Origin: Actinomycetales bacterium
Lineage (GTDB): Bacteria > Actinomycetota > Actinomycetes > Actinomycetales > Microbacteriaceae
Direction of reading: 5' to 3'
Assembly: GCA_017308515.1 (NCBI GenBank)
Contig: JAFKEN010000014.1
Coordinates: forward strand, 1-56,518
DNA: 56,518 bases
Below, piece by piece: positions 18,644-26,560 of this stretch. Position 1 is the stretch's first letter; the number at the start of each line of letters is the position of its first letter. The position numbers and the translations under genes were made by a program. Under the pieces are notes generated by a model that was not told where the DNA came from, did not search any database, and saw only the letters and a program-made list of their open reading frames with translations.

Positions 18644-19746
18644 GGGGTCGCCCCGGTCGGTTCGCGCAGACTCCACGGCGTGGCGGAGAGCCGGTAGGGT
18701 GCGCCGACCAGTCGCCGATTGCCCCCGCGCACGAAGAAGTCCCGCGCGGCGAGGTGCTCGCTCGCCAGCAGGTCCTCGGGGCTGTTCACCGGGCAGACGG
18801 CGATGTTGCGGCGCTGGGCCTCGACGTACAGATCGGCTTTCGTCCGCGCGGCGGCGAAGTCCTCGAAGATCCGGCGGAATGCGGCCTGCGCGTCGGGCGT
18901 ACGGCGGAACTCGTGATCGGTCCACTGCGGGTCGCGCAGCATCTCGGCGCCGTCGACACCCGCCTCATCGAACCAGGCGAGCAGGTTCGACCAGCCCTGT
19001 GCGGTGCTGAGACGCCCGACCATGACGTAGACGAACCCGTCGGCGCACGCGTAGACGCCCGTTCCGGCCTCCTGGTACCCCGCGCCCACCCGGCGGCGCA
19101 CGACGCCCTCGAGGTCGCTGAACTGCAAGGCGTTCTCCAGAGCGGTCGCCACCGACTCCTGGACGCTGACGCGCACCTCCTGCCCCTGGCCCGACTGGCG
19201 GCGGGTCCGCACCGCGAGCAGACCGCCCACGGCGGCGTACAGGCTCGCCATGCGCAGGCTCTGATCGCCGAAAGCGCGGGTCGGTGCGCGATCGGGCCAG
19301 CCGCCGAGCGCGAGGAACCCGCCCGCCGCGCTCGACACGAGATCGGTCGCGGGATCCCCGGCGCGGTCCCCCTCGACGCCCCACGGACTGATCCGCACCC
19401 GGACGAGATCGGCGCGATCGGCGACCGGGTCCCCGCTCGGCAGGCCGACGACGGCGAGCACGTCCGGCGAGCCCGACTCGAGGGTGACGTCGCTCTCGGC
19501 GACGAGCGCGGCGATCGCCTCGGCGCGCGCGGCATCCTGCTCGGGCAGCGGCACCTCGAACTTTCCGCGGTGCAGGTAGTCCTGCACGACCGGATCGGGG
19601 TCGATGTTCCAGTCCCGCGGAACCAGCGCATCGGGAAGCCGCGCCCTCACCACGCGGGCGCCCAGGCCGGCGTAGAGCCGGCCGGCGTAGGCGCCGCTGT
19701 CGTCGCCGATCTCGACGACGCGAAGCCCCTCGAGCGCCGCGCTCAC
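18640..19746 (-). CDS. divergent CaiB/BaiF family CoA-transferase-like protein D
   Basis: 368 residues, shorter than its neighbours. It begins 'LEGLRVVEIGDDSGAYAGRLYAGLGARVVRARLP', keeping the family N-terminal fold but losing the usual 'EKSVVLDL' (NKRSV) segment, which is replaced by 'YLHRGKFEVPLPEQD'. A candidate catalytic Asp remains in 'RAFGDQSLRMASLYAAVGGLLAV'. The C-terminal small domain is normal ('AQRRNIAVCPVNSPEDLLASEHLAARDFF'). The loss around the CoA-binding part suggests a partner subunit. It overlaps the neighbouring transferase and acyl-CoA dehydrogenase genes by GTGA. Confidence 0.85.
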   Translation of the reverse strand: MSAALEGLRVVEIGDDSGAYAGRLYAGLGARVVRARLPDALVPRDWNIDPDPVVQDYLHRGKFEVPLPEQDAARAEAIAALVAESDVTLESGSPDVLAVVGLPSGDPVADRADLVRVRISPWGVEGDRAGDPATDLVSSAAGGFLALGGWPDRAPTRAFGDQSLRMASLYAAVGGLLAVRTRRQSGQGQEVRVSVQESVATALENALQFSDLEGVVRRRVGAGYQEAGTGVYACADGFVYVMVGRLSTAQGWSNLLAWFDEAGVDGAEMLRDPQWTDHEFRRTPDAQAAFRRIFEDFAAARTKADLYVEAQRRNIAVCPVNSPEDLLASEHLAARDFFVRGGNRRLVGAPYRLSATPWSLREPTGATP

Positions 19747-20921
19747 GCTCGACCCCGCTGCTTGATGGACAGCTTGGCGATCTGGCCGCGGTGGATCTCG
19801 GAGGGCCCCTCGAGGATCCGGAGCACGCGACTGTTGCGGTAGACGAACTCGATCGGCAGTTCCTTGCTGTACCCCATGGCGCCGTGCACCTGGAGGGCGC
19901 GATCGACGACCCGGCTCAGCATCTCGGTGGCCTGCACCTTGATCGCGCTCGCTTCGAGGCGGATGTCGCGCACCCCACTGTCGAGCATCGCGGCGGCGTC
20001 GTGCACCATGAGTCGCGCCGCGTGCACCTCCATCACGGAGTCGGCGATCATGAACTGGACCGCCTGACGCTGCGACAGCGGTTGGCCGAACGTGTGCCGC
20101 TCCTCGCTGTAGCGGCACATCATGTCGATCATTCGCTGAGCCTGACCGACGCAGCGCGCGCCGATCTCGACCCGGCGCACCCCCAGTCGGTTGGTGAGCG
20201 GCGCGAACGCCTCTCCGATCTCGCCCAGGACGGCGTCGTCGCCCACCCGCACCTCGTCGAAGAACAGGCCGAACGGCCGCTGCTCGCCCATCGTCGGGAT
20301 CGGCTTGGAGATCTCGAGGCCCTCGGCGTCGCGGTCGACCAGGAACGCGGTCATCCCGCCACGGGTGCGCTTCTCCGGATCCGTGACGGCGATCACGATG
20401 AAGAAGTCGACCTTGTCGGCCCAGGAGATCCAGAGCTTGCTGCCGTTGATCCGCCAGCCGTCCCCGTCGCGAACCGCGGTCGTCGCGATCCCGCCGGCGT
20501 CGGCACCCGCGCCCGCCTCGGTGAGGGCGAGCGCGGAGGTCTTGTCACCGCGGCACAGCGGGTCGAGGTAGCGCTCGCGTTGCGCCGGGGTCGCCACCGA
20601 GTCCAGGTAGGAGATGTTGGGGCTCTCCGGCGGCAGACGGAAGGGCGTAATCGAGTAGTTGATCTCCTCGACCGCGACCGCCTTCGCCAGAAGACCCAGC
20701 CCCGCGCCCCCGAGCTTCTCGGGCACCTCGATGCCCCACAGCCCGAGCTCGCGTACCTCGTCGGTGAGGCGCGCCTCGACGTCCGGCTCGATCACAGGCT
20801 CCGCATCCAGCCCGCGGGCGCTCTCGCGTTCGATCACCGACTTCTCGAGCGGCATCAGCGAACGTCGCGCGAAGTCGCGCGCGACCTGCTGGACGGCCTC
20901 GAGTTCTTCCGTCAACTTCAC
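19743..20921 (-). CDS. acyl-CoA dehydrogenase (second of three)
   Basis: 392 residues, GTG start overlapping the upstream transferase stop. 'ALTEAGAGADAGGIATTAV' and 'INGSKLWISWADKVDFFIVIAVTD' form the flavin/middle domain; 'GVRRVEIGARCVGQAQRMIDMMCRYSEERHTFGQPLSQRQAVQFMIAD' and 'ALQVHGAMGYSKELPIEFVYRNSRVLRILEGPSEIHRGQIA' the C-terminal domain with the catalytic-base region EGPSE. The 'EGP.EIH' variant and length fit short/branched or side-chain acyl-CoA dehydrogenases. Flanked by CoA-transferases on both sides, it probably oxidises the first CoA-ester formed. Confidence 0.93.
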   Translation of the reverse strand: MKLTEELEAVQQVARDFARRSLMPLEKSVIERESARGLDAEPVIEPDVEARLTDEVRELGLWGIEVPEKLGGAGLGLLAKAVAVEEINYSITPFRLPPESPNISYLDSVATPAQRERYLDPLCRGDKTSALALTEAGAGADAGGIATTAVRDGDGWRINGSKLWISWADKVDFFIVIAVTDPEKRTRGGMTAFLVDRDAEGLEISKPIPTMGEQRPFGLFFDEVRVGDDAVLGEIGEAFAPLTNRLGVRRVEIGARCVGQAQRMIDMMCRYSEERHTFGQPLSQRQAVQFMIADSVMEVHAARLMVHDAAAMLDSGVRDIRLEASAIKVQATEMLSRVVDRALQVHGAMGYSKELPIEFVYRNSRVLRILEGPSEIHRGQIAKLSIKQRGRA

Positions 20922-22132
20922 GATGCGGTCGCCTTGTCGTTCGGGCCGGCGGTCGCGTCGCCGAGCCAGCTGTCGATGAGGTCGCTATGAGCGCCGAGCT
21001 GCGGAGCCGGCTGCGGATCGAGCGCGGGGAAGCCCGTCGACTTGAGCGGGTTGCCGGCGACGCGGACCGCCCCGAGCACGGGGTCGGGCACGTCGACGAT
21101 CATGCGGCGGGCGGCGACGTGCGGATCGGCGAACAGGTCGCCGACGGTCTGCACCCGCGAACTCGGGACCCCGGCGGCGCCGAGCGCCTCGAGCACCTCG
21201 TCGACATCGCGGCCGCCCGTCCACTCCTGGATGATCGGCAGCAGGATCGTGTCCATCGCCTGCGACCGCAGGGTGCCGTTCGCGAGCCGGGGGTCGTCGA
21301 CGAGCTCCGGCCGGCCGATCACCGTGCAGAATCGCGCGAAGATGGGTTCCCCCGAGACGGCGACCGCGACGTAGCCGTCCCGCGCGCGGACCAGTTCGAA
21401 CGGGGCGGAGCTGGGAAGGCGCCCGCGCGCCGGGGCCTTCCCGGTCCAGCCGTAGGCGCCGATCGCGTACTCGTTGAGGTGCATGCCGACGTCGAACATC
21501 GAGACATCGATGTGCTGACCGAGGCCGGTCCGTTCGCGCTGGAAGAGGGCGAGCAGGGTTGCGGTGGCCGCCCAGTCCCCGGCCGCGGTATCGATGAGCG
21601 GGAAACCGACGGGTGCGGGCGGGTCGCCCTCCTGCCCGGAGGTGTACGCGATGCCCGACATGGCCTGACCGATCAGGTCGAAGGCCGGCATGGCGGTGTA
21701 CGGACCCGGCGCGACGTCGGGCTGACCGAATCCCGAGATCGACACCTGGATGAGGCGCGGATTGATCTCGTGCAGACGCGCGTAATCGAGACCGAGGCGG
21801 CCGAGCGCGCCCGGCCGGAGATTCTGCACGATGACATCCACCGAGCGGATCAATTCCAGGAATCGCGCGCGATCGTCCTCGGTGCCGATATCGAGCAGCG
21901 CGCTTTTCTTGCCCCGGTTCAGGCGGGTGAACCAGACGCTGGAGGTGCCCTCGTCGCTGGTCTCGATCGGAGGGAACCCCCGATAGCTGTCACCGCCCGC
22001 GGGCTCGAGTTTCAGCACCTCGGCGCCCCAGTCGGCCAGCAACATGCTGGCCGTCGGCCCCGCGACGAAGTTCTCGAGCGCGAGGACGCGCACCCCGCTC
22101 AGGGGGAGTTGCGGGGAATCAGGCGTCGCCAT
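20918..22132 (-). CDS. CaiB/BaiF family CoA-transferase E, first gene of the operon
   Basis: 404 residues. The ATG follows AGGAGG at five-base spacing, the strongest ribosome site in the operon. Family segments are 'ALENFVAGPTASMLLADWGAEVLKLEPAGGDSYRGFP', 'LNRGKKSALLDIGTEDDRARFLELI' and 'VSISGFGQPDVAPGPYTAMPAFDLIGQAMSG'. The catalytic Asp is in 'FPLIDTAAGDWAATATLL'. It is transcribed divergently from the FadR-type regulator, which presumably controls it. Similarity to copy A suggests a duplication. Confidence 0.93.
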   Translation of the reverse strand: MATPDSPQLPLSGVRVLALENFVAGPTASMLLADWGAEVLKLEPAGGDSYRGFPPIETSDEGTSSVWFTRLNRGKKSALLDIGTEDDRARFLELIRSVDVIVQNLRPGALGRLGLDYARLHEINPRLIQVSISGFGQPDVAPGPYTAMPAFDLIGQAMSGIAYTSGQEGDPPAPVGFPLIDTAAGDWAATATLLALFQRERTGLGQHIDVSMFDVGMHLNEYAIGAYGWTGKAPARGRLPSSAPFELVRARDGYVAVAVSGEPIFARFCTVIGRPELVDDPRLANGTLRSQAMDTILLPIIQEWTGGRDVDEVLEALGAAGVPSSRVQTVGDLFADPHVAARRMIVDVPDPVLGAVRVAGNPLKSTGFPALDPQPAPQLGAHSDLIDSWLGDATAGPNDKATAS

Positions 22133-22235
22133 CGAGGCCTCCTTGTGAATAGGATAACGTTAGCATATTTACCGACTTTGACCGGTTCCGATACAGTGCT
22201 CGAATACCGTCGTTCGGCCCAGTTCGACGCCACCG
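22133..22235. promoter_or_regulatory. divergent promoter region between the CoA-transferase operon and the FadR-type gene
   Basis: AT-rich compared with its surroundings. It holds a perfect 8-base palindrome TAACGTTA at 22155-22162, suitable as a regulator half-site pair. On the plus strand TTGACC (22178-22183) is 16 bases from TCGAAT (22200-22205), a plausible promoter for the regulator. The minus-strand promoter is less clear; TATGCT and TATCCT are candidates near the palindrome. Confidence 0.5.
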
Positions 22236-22250
22236 ATGGGGAAACGAGCA

Positions 22251-22976
22251 ATGCCCGACGTAGTCTTCGACCGCATCAAGCAAGGAAAACTCGCCGAGGT
22301 CATCGCCGCGCAGATCCGGGGCGAGATCCGCAGCGGCTCGCTCGCGCTCGGTGATCGGCTGCCGCCCGAGCGGGAGCTCATCGAACAGCTCGGCGTCAGC
22401 CGCGCCACCGTCCGCGAAGCCCTGATGCTGCTCGAGGCCGATGGCTTCATCCAGGTGCGCGCCGGCCGACACGGTGGCGCCTACGTGACGAGCCCGAAGC
22501 TCGAACGACTGGCGACCATCCTCGACGTGATCCTCGCGGTCGAGCAGACCACGACCGATCAGCTCCTCGAAGCGCGGTCGCTCATGGAGCCGCTCGCCGT
22601 CCGCCTCGCGACGGCCCGCGCCGACGAGAGCGACTTCGAGCGGATCCAGGGGTCGATCGATCGCGCCGCCGAGCACCTGGATGCTCCGGACATCGTCGCC
22701 GAGGAGTCCGCCCGGTTCCACGTGCTCGTCGCGGAATCGACCCACAACGGCGTCATCTCGGCGCTCACCGCGACCACCCAGCAGTTGATCTACAGCCGCG
22801 CCTTCACCGCGTTCGGCACCGAGACGGCGGCGACGCTGCGCGCGCACCAGAGGATCCTCGACGCCATGCGCGCACGCGACGCCGAGGCGGCGGTGCGTCG
22901 GATGGTGCGCCATGTGGATGCCTTCCGCGTCGTGCTCGACGCTCCTCGCTCGATCGAACTGGGCTCGGAGACCTGA
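22251..22976 (+). CDS. GntR-family regulator, FadR subfamily
   Basis: 241 residues from ATG 22251 (a GGGGA lies eight bases upstream); ATG at 22236 would add five. The winged helix is 'AEVIAAQIRGEIRSGSLALGDRLPPERELIEQLGVSRATVREALMLLEADGFIQVRAGRHGGAYV'. The C-terminal all-helical FCD effector domain shows the metal/ligand residues in 'LEARSLMEPLAVRLA', 'EESARFHVLVAESTHN' and 'AHQRILDAMRARDAEAAVRRMVRHVD'. FCD regulators typically bind a carboxylic acid or acyl-CoA of the pathway and release repression. Divergent placement next to the operon supports local control. Confidence 0.9.
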   Translation: MPDVVFDRIKQGKLAEVIAAQIRGEIRSGSLALGDRLPPERELIEQLGVSRATVREALMLLEADGFIQVRAGRHGGAYVTSPKLERLATILDVILAVEQTTTDQLLEARSLMEPLAVRLATARADESDFERIQGSIDRAAEHLDAPDIVAEESARFHVLVAESTHNGVISALTATTQQLIYSRAFTAFGTETAATLRAHQRILDAMRARDAEAAVRRMVRHVDAFRVVLDAPRSIELGSET

Positions 22977-22992
22977 CCGCACCACGGTGCGG
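22977..22992. terminator. short hairpin between convergent genes
   Basis: CCGCACC and GGTGCGG flank AC directly after the regulator's stop codon. Compact GC stem without a T-tract; weak evidence as a shared terminator for the regulator and the DUF35 gene. Confidence 0.4.
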
Positions 22993-23015
22993 GCCGGGCC
23001 TCCGTTCGGACGCGA

Positions 23016-23423
23016 TCAGCTCACCGGACGGAACTTCGGGATCGAGATCTCGTCGGTCGCGTCCTCGAAAACGACCTCGACCCGCTGCCCGACGTGGACC
23101 GCATCGGGCTCGACGTCGACCAGGTTGGAGATCATCGTGTGCGCGCCATCGACCTTGATCAGGGCCACGTTGTACGGCAGGTCGGGCTCCCACGCCTTGT
23201 TGAAGGACTGGTGGTAGACGATCCACGACCACACCTCCCCGGTGCCCGGCAGGGTCACCCAGGTGTGCTCGGGCGACAGGCAGGCCGTGCACACCGGTCC
23301 GATCGGCCAGCGGCGATGACCGCAGGCCGAGCATTCCTGGATGCGGAGCTCGTGCTGGGCGCAGCCCTCCCAGAACGGCGCACTGCCGTCGGAGGTGTCG
23401 GGAAGCGGCTTGTCGTAGGTCAT
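23016..23423 (-). CDS. DUF35 family zinc-ribbon/OB-fold protein (acyl-CoA-associated partner of the thiolase)
   Basis: 135 residues. The zinc ribbon is CSACGHRRWPIGPVCTAC with four Cys; the OB-fold follows ('GEVWSWIVYHQSFNKAW...YNVALIKVDGAHTMISNLVDV...VGQRVEVVFED'). DUF35 proteins bind acyl-CoA and act as obligate partners of non-canonical thiolases or hydratases, for example ChsH2 with Ltp2 in steroid side-chain degradation and BbsA with BbsB in benzylsuccinate oxidation. Here the ATG overlaps the stop of the thiolase-like gene, so a 1:1 complex is likely. Confidence 0.92.
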   Translation of the reverse strand: MTYDKPLPDTSDGSAPFWEGCAQHELRIQECSACGHRRWPIGPVCTACLSPEHTWVTLPGTGEVWSWIVYHQSFNKAWEPDLPYNVALIKVDGAHTMISNLVDVEPDAVHVGQRVEVVFEDATDEISIPKFRPVS

Positions 23424-24583
23424 TTCGTCAGCACCAATGCATTCGCGGTGTTCAGGGCCATGCCTCGGCCGGTCGTCAGGCAGGTCTCGGCTCCCGGCAC
23501 CTGTCGCGGCCCGGCCTCCCCGCGGATCTGCCGGACCCCCTCGACGATGTGGGTCCATCCCTGCATGTAGGCATCCGAGAGGCTGCCGCCGTGGGTGTTG
23601 GTCGGCAGCGTGGACCCGAGCTTGAGATTCCCCTCGGCGACGAACGCGCCGCTCTCGCCGCGCTCGACGAAGCCCCCGTGTTCGAGCCAGAGCAGGACCG
23701 AGAACGTGAAGTTGTCGTACAACTCGGCGACGTCGATGTCGGACGGTCCGAGACCGGACATCGCCCACGCCTCGTCGAGCACCGCCTTCTGGTGCGGCAG
23801 GTACCACCAGTCCTCGGCCTCCGACTTGCGGGCCGTGTACCCCTGGCCCATCCCCGCCACATGCACGGGCGGCTTCGCGAGGTCCCGAGCGCGCTCGGCC
23901 GAGCTCACGATGATCGCGACCCCGCCGTCGCTGATCAGGCAGCAGTCGAGCAGGTGGAACGGCTCGACCACCCAGCGCGAGGACTGGTGGTCCTCGAGAG
24001 AGATCGGCTTCCCGTACATCACGGCGTCGGGGCTGAGCTGCGCGTGCTCGCGGAAGGTCACCGAGATCGCGCCGAGCTGCTCGCTCGTGGTGCCGTAGAG
24101 CGACATGTGGCGTCGGGCGCCGAGCGCGCTGTTCGCCTGCGGGCCGAACATCCCCCAGATCCCCCAGCTCAGACCCGGGTCCCCGTTGGGGGAGTTGAAC
24201 CGCTGGCCACCGGTCAGCGCGGCGTCACCGAACACGCAGGCGACGGTCGTCGCGAGCCCCGCGTCGATCGCCATGATGGCCTCCTGGACCAGCGCGCCGG
24301 CGGTCGCGCCGCCCATCGACTTCGAGCCCGCGTAGCGGGGATCGATCCCCGCCGCCTCCGCGAGCCGGAGGTAGTGGTTCGCCCCCTCGCGCGAGGTGGT
24401 CCCCGGGTGGGTGAGGATCCCGTCGATCTCCGACTTGTCGATCCCGGCGTCGGCGATCGCGAGCGAGAGCGCGTCCAGCCCGAGTCCCAACGCGGTGGTC
24501 CCGGGCCGCTTGCCCATCGCCGTGCGTCCCACTCCGACGATCGCTCCGCGACCGCTCAGCCTCCTGCGATCTGCATCGCCCAT
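23420..24583 (-). CDS. thiolase-like protein of the SCP2/Ltp (BbsB-like) type
   Basis: 387 residues. The thiolase fold is evident ('IVGVGRTAMGK', 'LDALSLAIADAGIDKSEIDGIL', 'GLGPSDIDVAELYDNFTFSVLLWLEHGGFVERGE'), but the position of the nucleophilic Cys reads 'GSKSMGGATAG' around residue 89, with no Cys. The usual 'GG...GHP.GATG' is replaced by 'NTHGGSLSDAYMQGW' (from about 329). These features are typical of Ltp2-type retro-aldolases and of related DUF35-dependent enzymes. It may therefore cleave a beta-hydroxyacyl-CoA by retro-aldol reaction, or a beta-ketoacyl-CoA by an unusual thiolysis. Start chosen at the ATG with an upstream GGGAG. Confidence 0.88.
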   Translation of the reverse strand: MGDADRRRLSGRGAIVGVGRTAMGKRPGTTALGLGLDALSLAIADAGIDKSEIDGILTHPGTTSREGANHYLRLAEAAGIDPRYAGSKSMGGATAGALVQEAIMAIDAGLATTVACVFGDAALTGGQRFNSPNGDPGLSWGIWGMFGPQANSALGARRHMSLYGTTSEQLGAISVTFREHAQLSPDAVMYGKPISLEDHQSSRWVVEPFHLLDCCLISDGGVAIIVSSAERARDLAKPPVHVAGMGQGYTARKSEAEDWWYLPHQKAVLDEAWAMSGLGPSDIDVAELYDNFTFSVLLWLEHGGFVERGESGAFVAEGNLKLGSTLPTNTHGGSLSDAYMQGWTHIVEGVRQIRGEAGPRQVPGAETCLTTGRGMALNTANALVLTK

Positions 24584-24605
24584 CCGTTGACTCCCTTCCG
24601 ATGCC

Positions 24606-25409
24606 TCAGCGACCGCGGAAGACCGGCGGGCGCTTCTCGGCGAACGCCGCGCGACCCTCCGCCCGGTCCTCGGTGTCGCGAAGCAGATTGAACAGTGTGC
24701 GCTCGAGCGTGAGCCCGTCGGCGAGCGACAGGTGGCGGCCGCGCGCGACCGCCTGCTTGACGGCACGCAGCGACAGCGGCGCGTTGCCCGCGATGCGGTG
24801 CGCGACGTCGACGGTGGTCGACATCAGATCGGCGGCCGGCACGACGCCGTTGAGCAGGCCTGCGTCCTTGATCCGCTCCGCGTCCCAGCGATCGCCGGTC
24901 AGCAGCAACTCCATCGCGAGCGCCGCGGGCGCCTGCCGGATGATCCGCTGGGTGCCGCCGGCGCCGGGCATCGAGCCGATCTTTACCTCGGGCAGCGCGA
25001 AGGTCGCCGTCGTGGCGGCGTAGCGCAGATCGCACGACATCGCCAGCTCGAATCCCGCGCCGAGCGCGTAGCCGTTGATCGCCGCGAGCACCGGCTTCCA
25101 GAACTCCATCCCGCGCGAGAGGTGCCGCGGCGGCTCGCCGAACTGGTCGTCGAACGCCGTGGTGTCGGGCGCGCCGCGCAGATCCATCCCGGAGCAGAAG
25201 GCCTTCCCGCCCGCCCCGGTGAGGACGACCGCGCGGATGCTGTCGTCATCCCGGAACTCCACCAGCGCCTCCCCGAGGACGTCGATGAGCGACGTCGTGA
25301 GGCTGTTGTGCGCCTGCGGGCGGTTGAGCGTGAGGATCCCGACATCGCCGTCCCGATCGACGAGGAGTTCGGCCTCCCCGCCGGGCGCGACCGGATCCGG
25401 CGCCGTCAC
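24606..25409 (-). CDS. enoyl-CoA hydratase (second of four)
   Basis: 267 residues, GTG overlapping the upstream dehydrogenase stop. 'LNRPQAHNSLTTSLIDVLGEALVEF', 'AFCSGMDLRG' and 'GYALGAGFELAMSCDLRYA' form the crotonase core. Both catalytic Glu are kept, in 'LPEVKIGSMPGAGGTQR' and 'LAMELLLTG', so true syn-hydration of a 2-enoyl-CoA is expected. It lies 22 bases before the thiolase-like gene in the same direction. Confidence 0.92.
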   Translation of the reverse strand: MTAPDPVAPGGEAELLVDRDGDVGILTLNRPQAHNSLTTSLIDVLGEALVEFRDDDSIRAVVLTGAGGKAFCSGMDLRGAPDTTAFDDQFGEPPRHLSRGMEFWKPVLAAINGYALGAGFELAMSCDLRYAATTATFALPEVKIGSMPGAGGTQRIIRQAPAALAMELLLTGDRWDAERIKDAGLLNGVVPAADLMSTTVDVAHRIAGNAPLSLRAVKQAVARGRHLSLADGLTLERTLFNLLRDTEDRAEGRAAFAEKRPPVFRGR

Positions 25410-26560
25410 AGTCCGAGCGCCTTCGCGAGGATCCGGTGCTGGATCTCAGTCGTCCCTTCGACGATCTGGAAGTACCGGACGTCGCGGAACAGGCGTTCGA
25501 TGACCGAGCCCTGCATGAAGCCCGCACCGCCGAACACGCGCATCATCTGGTCCACGACCCACAGCGCGGTTTCGCTCGCCACGAGCTTGGCGTGGGCGCA
25601 TTCGCGCACCGGCACCTCGTCGCGGGTGTCGCAGAGCACCGCCGCGCGGTAGGTGAGCATCCTCGCCGCCGCGATCCGCGCATCCGCCTCGGCAAACTTC
25701 ATCGAGATCTCCTGGAACTTGCCGATCGGACGCCCGAATGCGGTGCGCTCCTTGGCGTACGCCAGCCCCAAGTCGAACGCCGCGCTCGCGACGCCGAGCG
25801 ACGCCGCCGCGATGAGCACGCGACCGCGGATCAGCACGTCGAGGATCTCGTCGATCTCGGAGCCGTCCGGCGGAGACAGCCGCCGCGACTCGTCGAGGCG
25901 GACGTTGTCGAACACGAGCTCCCCGACCTGCGAGGAGCGGCAGCCGAGCTTCTCGAGGGTGCGGTCCACCGCGTAGCCCTCGTCGCCCGCCTCGACCATG
26001 TACACGGCGAACTTGCCGTTCGCCTGCTTCGCGACGACGCCGATCGCGCCCGCGATGGGGCCGTTCGTGATGAAGGTCTTGCGGCCGCGGAGGATCACGC
26101 CGGAGCCGTCCGCCTCGACGGTGGTGCGGATCGAGCGCACGTCGGAGCCCGCGTCCGGTTCGGTCAGCCCCCACGCGGTGATCACCTCACCGGCGATCGC
26201 CGGGCGCAGCCAGCGCTCCTTCTGCTCGTCGGAGCCGAAGCGCGCCAGGTAGGCGGTGCCGATCTGACCCTGGATACCGAGGCCCGCGGCGATGCCGGCG
26301 CAGACCCGCGAGACCTCCTCGCGGAAGATCATGTCGGGGAGCAGACCGGCGTCGGAGCCGCCCCAGCGTTCCTCGAACTGGAGCCCGAGCAACCCGGCCG
26401 AGCCTGCCTTGGCGAAGAGCTCGAGCGGGAACGTCCCGGTGCGCTCCGCTTCCTCGACGAGCGGAGCGACGTCGCGTTCCGCGAATGCGCGCGCGGAGGC
26501 GCGGAAGTCCTCGATCTCGGCAGGCAGCTGGAACAGCTCGTCGATTCCGGCCATCGTCAC
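25406..26560 (-). CDS. acyl-CoA dehydrogenase (third of three)
   Basis: 384 residues from a GTG overlapping the upstream stop; ATG at 26554, with GGGGA nearby, is an equally possible start. 'LTEPDAGSDVRSIRTTVE', 'GRKTFITNGPIAGAIGVVAK', 'LEKLGCRSSQVGELVFDNVRLDESRRLSP' and 'MMRVFGGAGFMQGSVIERLFRDVRYFQIVEGTTEIQHRIL' are diagnostic; EGT holds the catalytic Glu. It is clearly a paralogue of the 9231-10439 enzyme, sharing the 'GCRSSeVGELVFDdV' and 'Vs/VSxG' middle-domain segments. It sits between two hydratases, as in a complete beta-oxidation turn. Confidence 0.93.
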   Translation of the reverse strand: MTMAGIDELFQLPAEIEDFRASARAFAERDVAPLVEEAERTGTFPLELFAKAGSAGLLGLQFEERWGGSDAGLLPDMIFREEVSRVCAGIAAGLGIQGQIGTAYLARFGSDEQKERWLRPAIAGEVITAWGLTEPDAGSDVRSIRTTVEADGSGVILRGRKTFITNGPIAGAIGVVAKQANGKFAVYMVEAGDEGYAVDRTLEKLGCRSSQVGELVFDNVRLDESRRLSPPDGSEIDEILDVLIRGRVLIAAASLGVASAAFDLGLAYAKERTAFGRPIGKFQEISMKFAEADARIAAARMLTYRAAVLCDTRDEVPVRECAHAKLVASETALWVVDQMMRVFGGAGFMQGSVIERLFRDVRYFQIVEGTTEIQHRILAKALGL

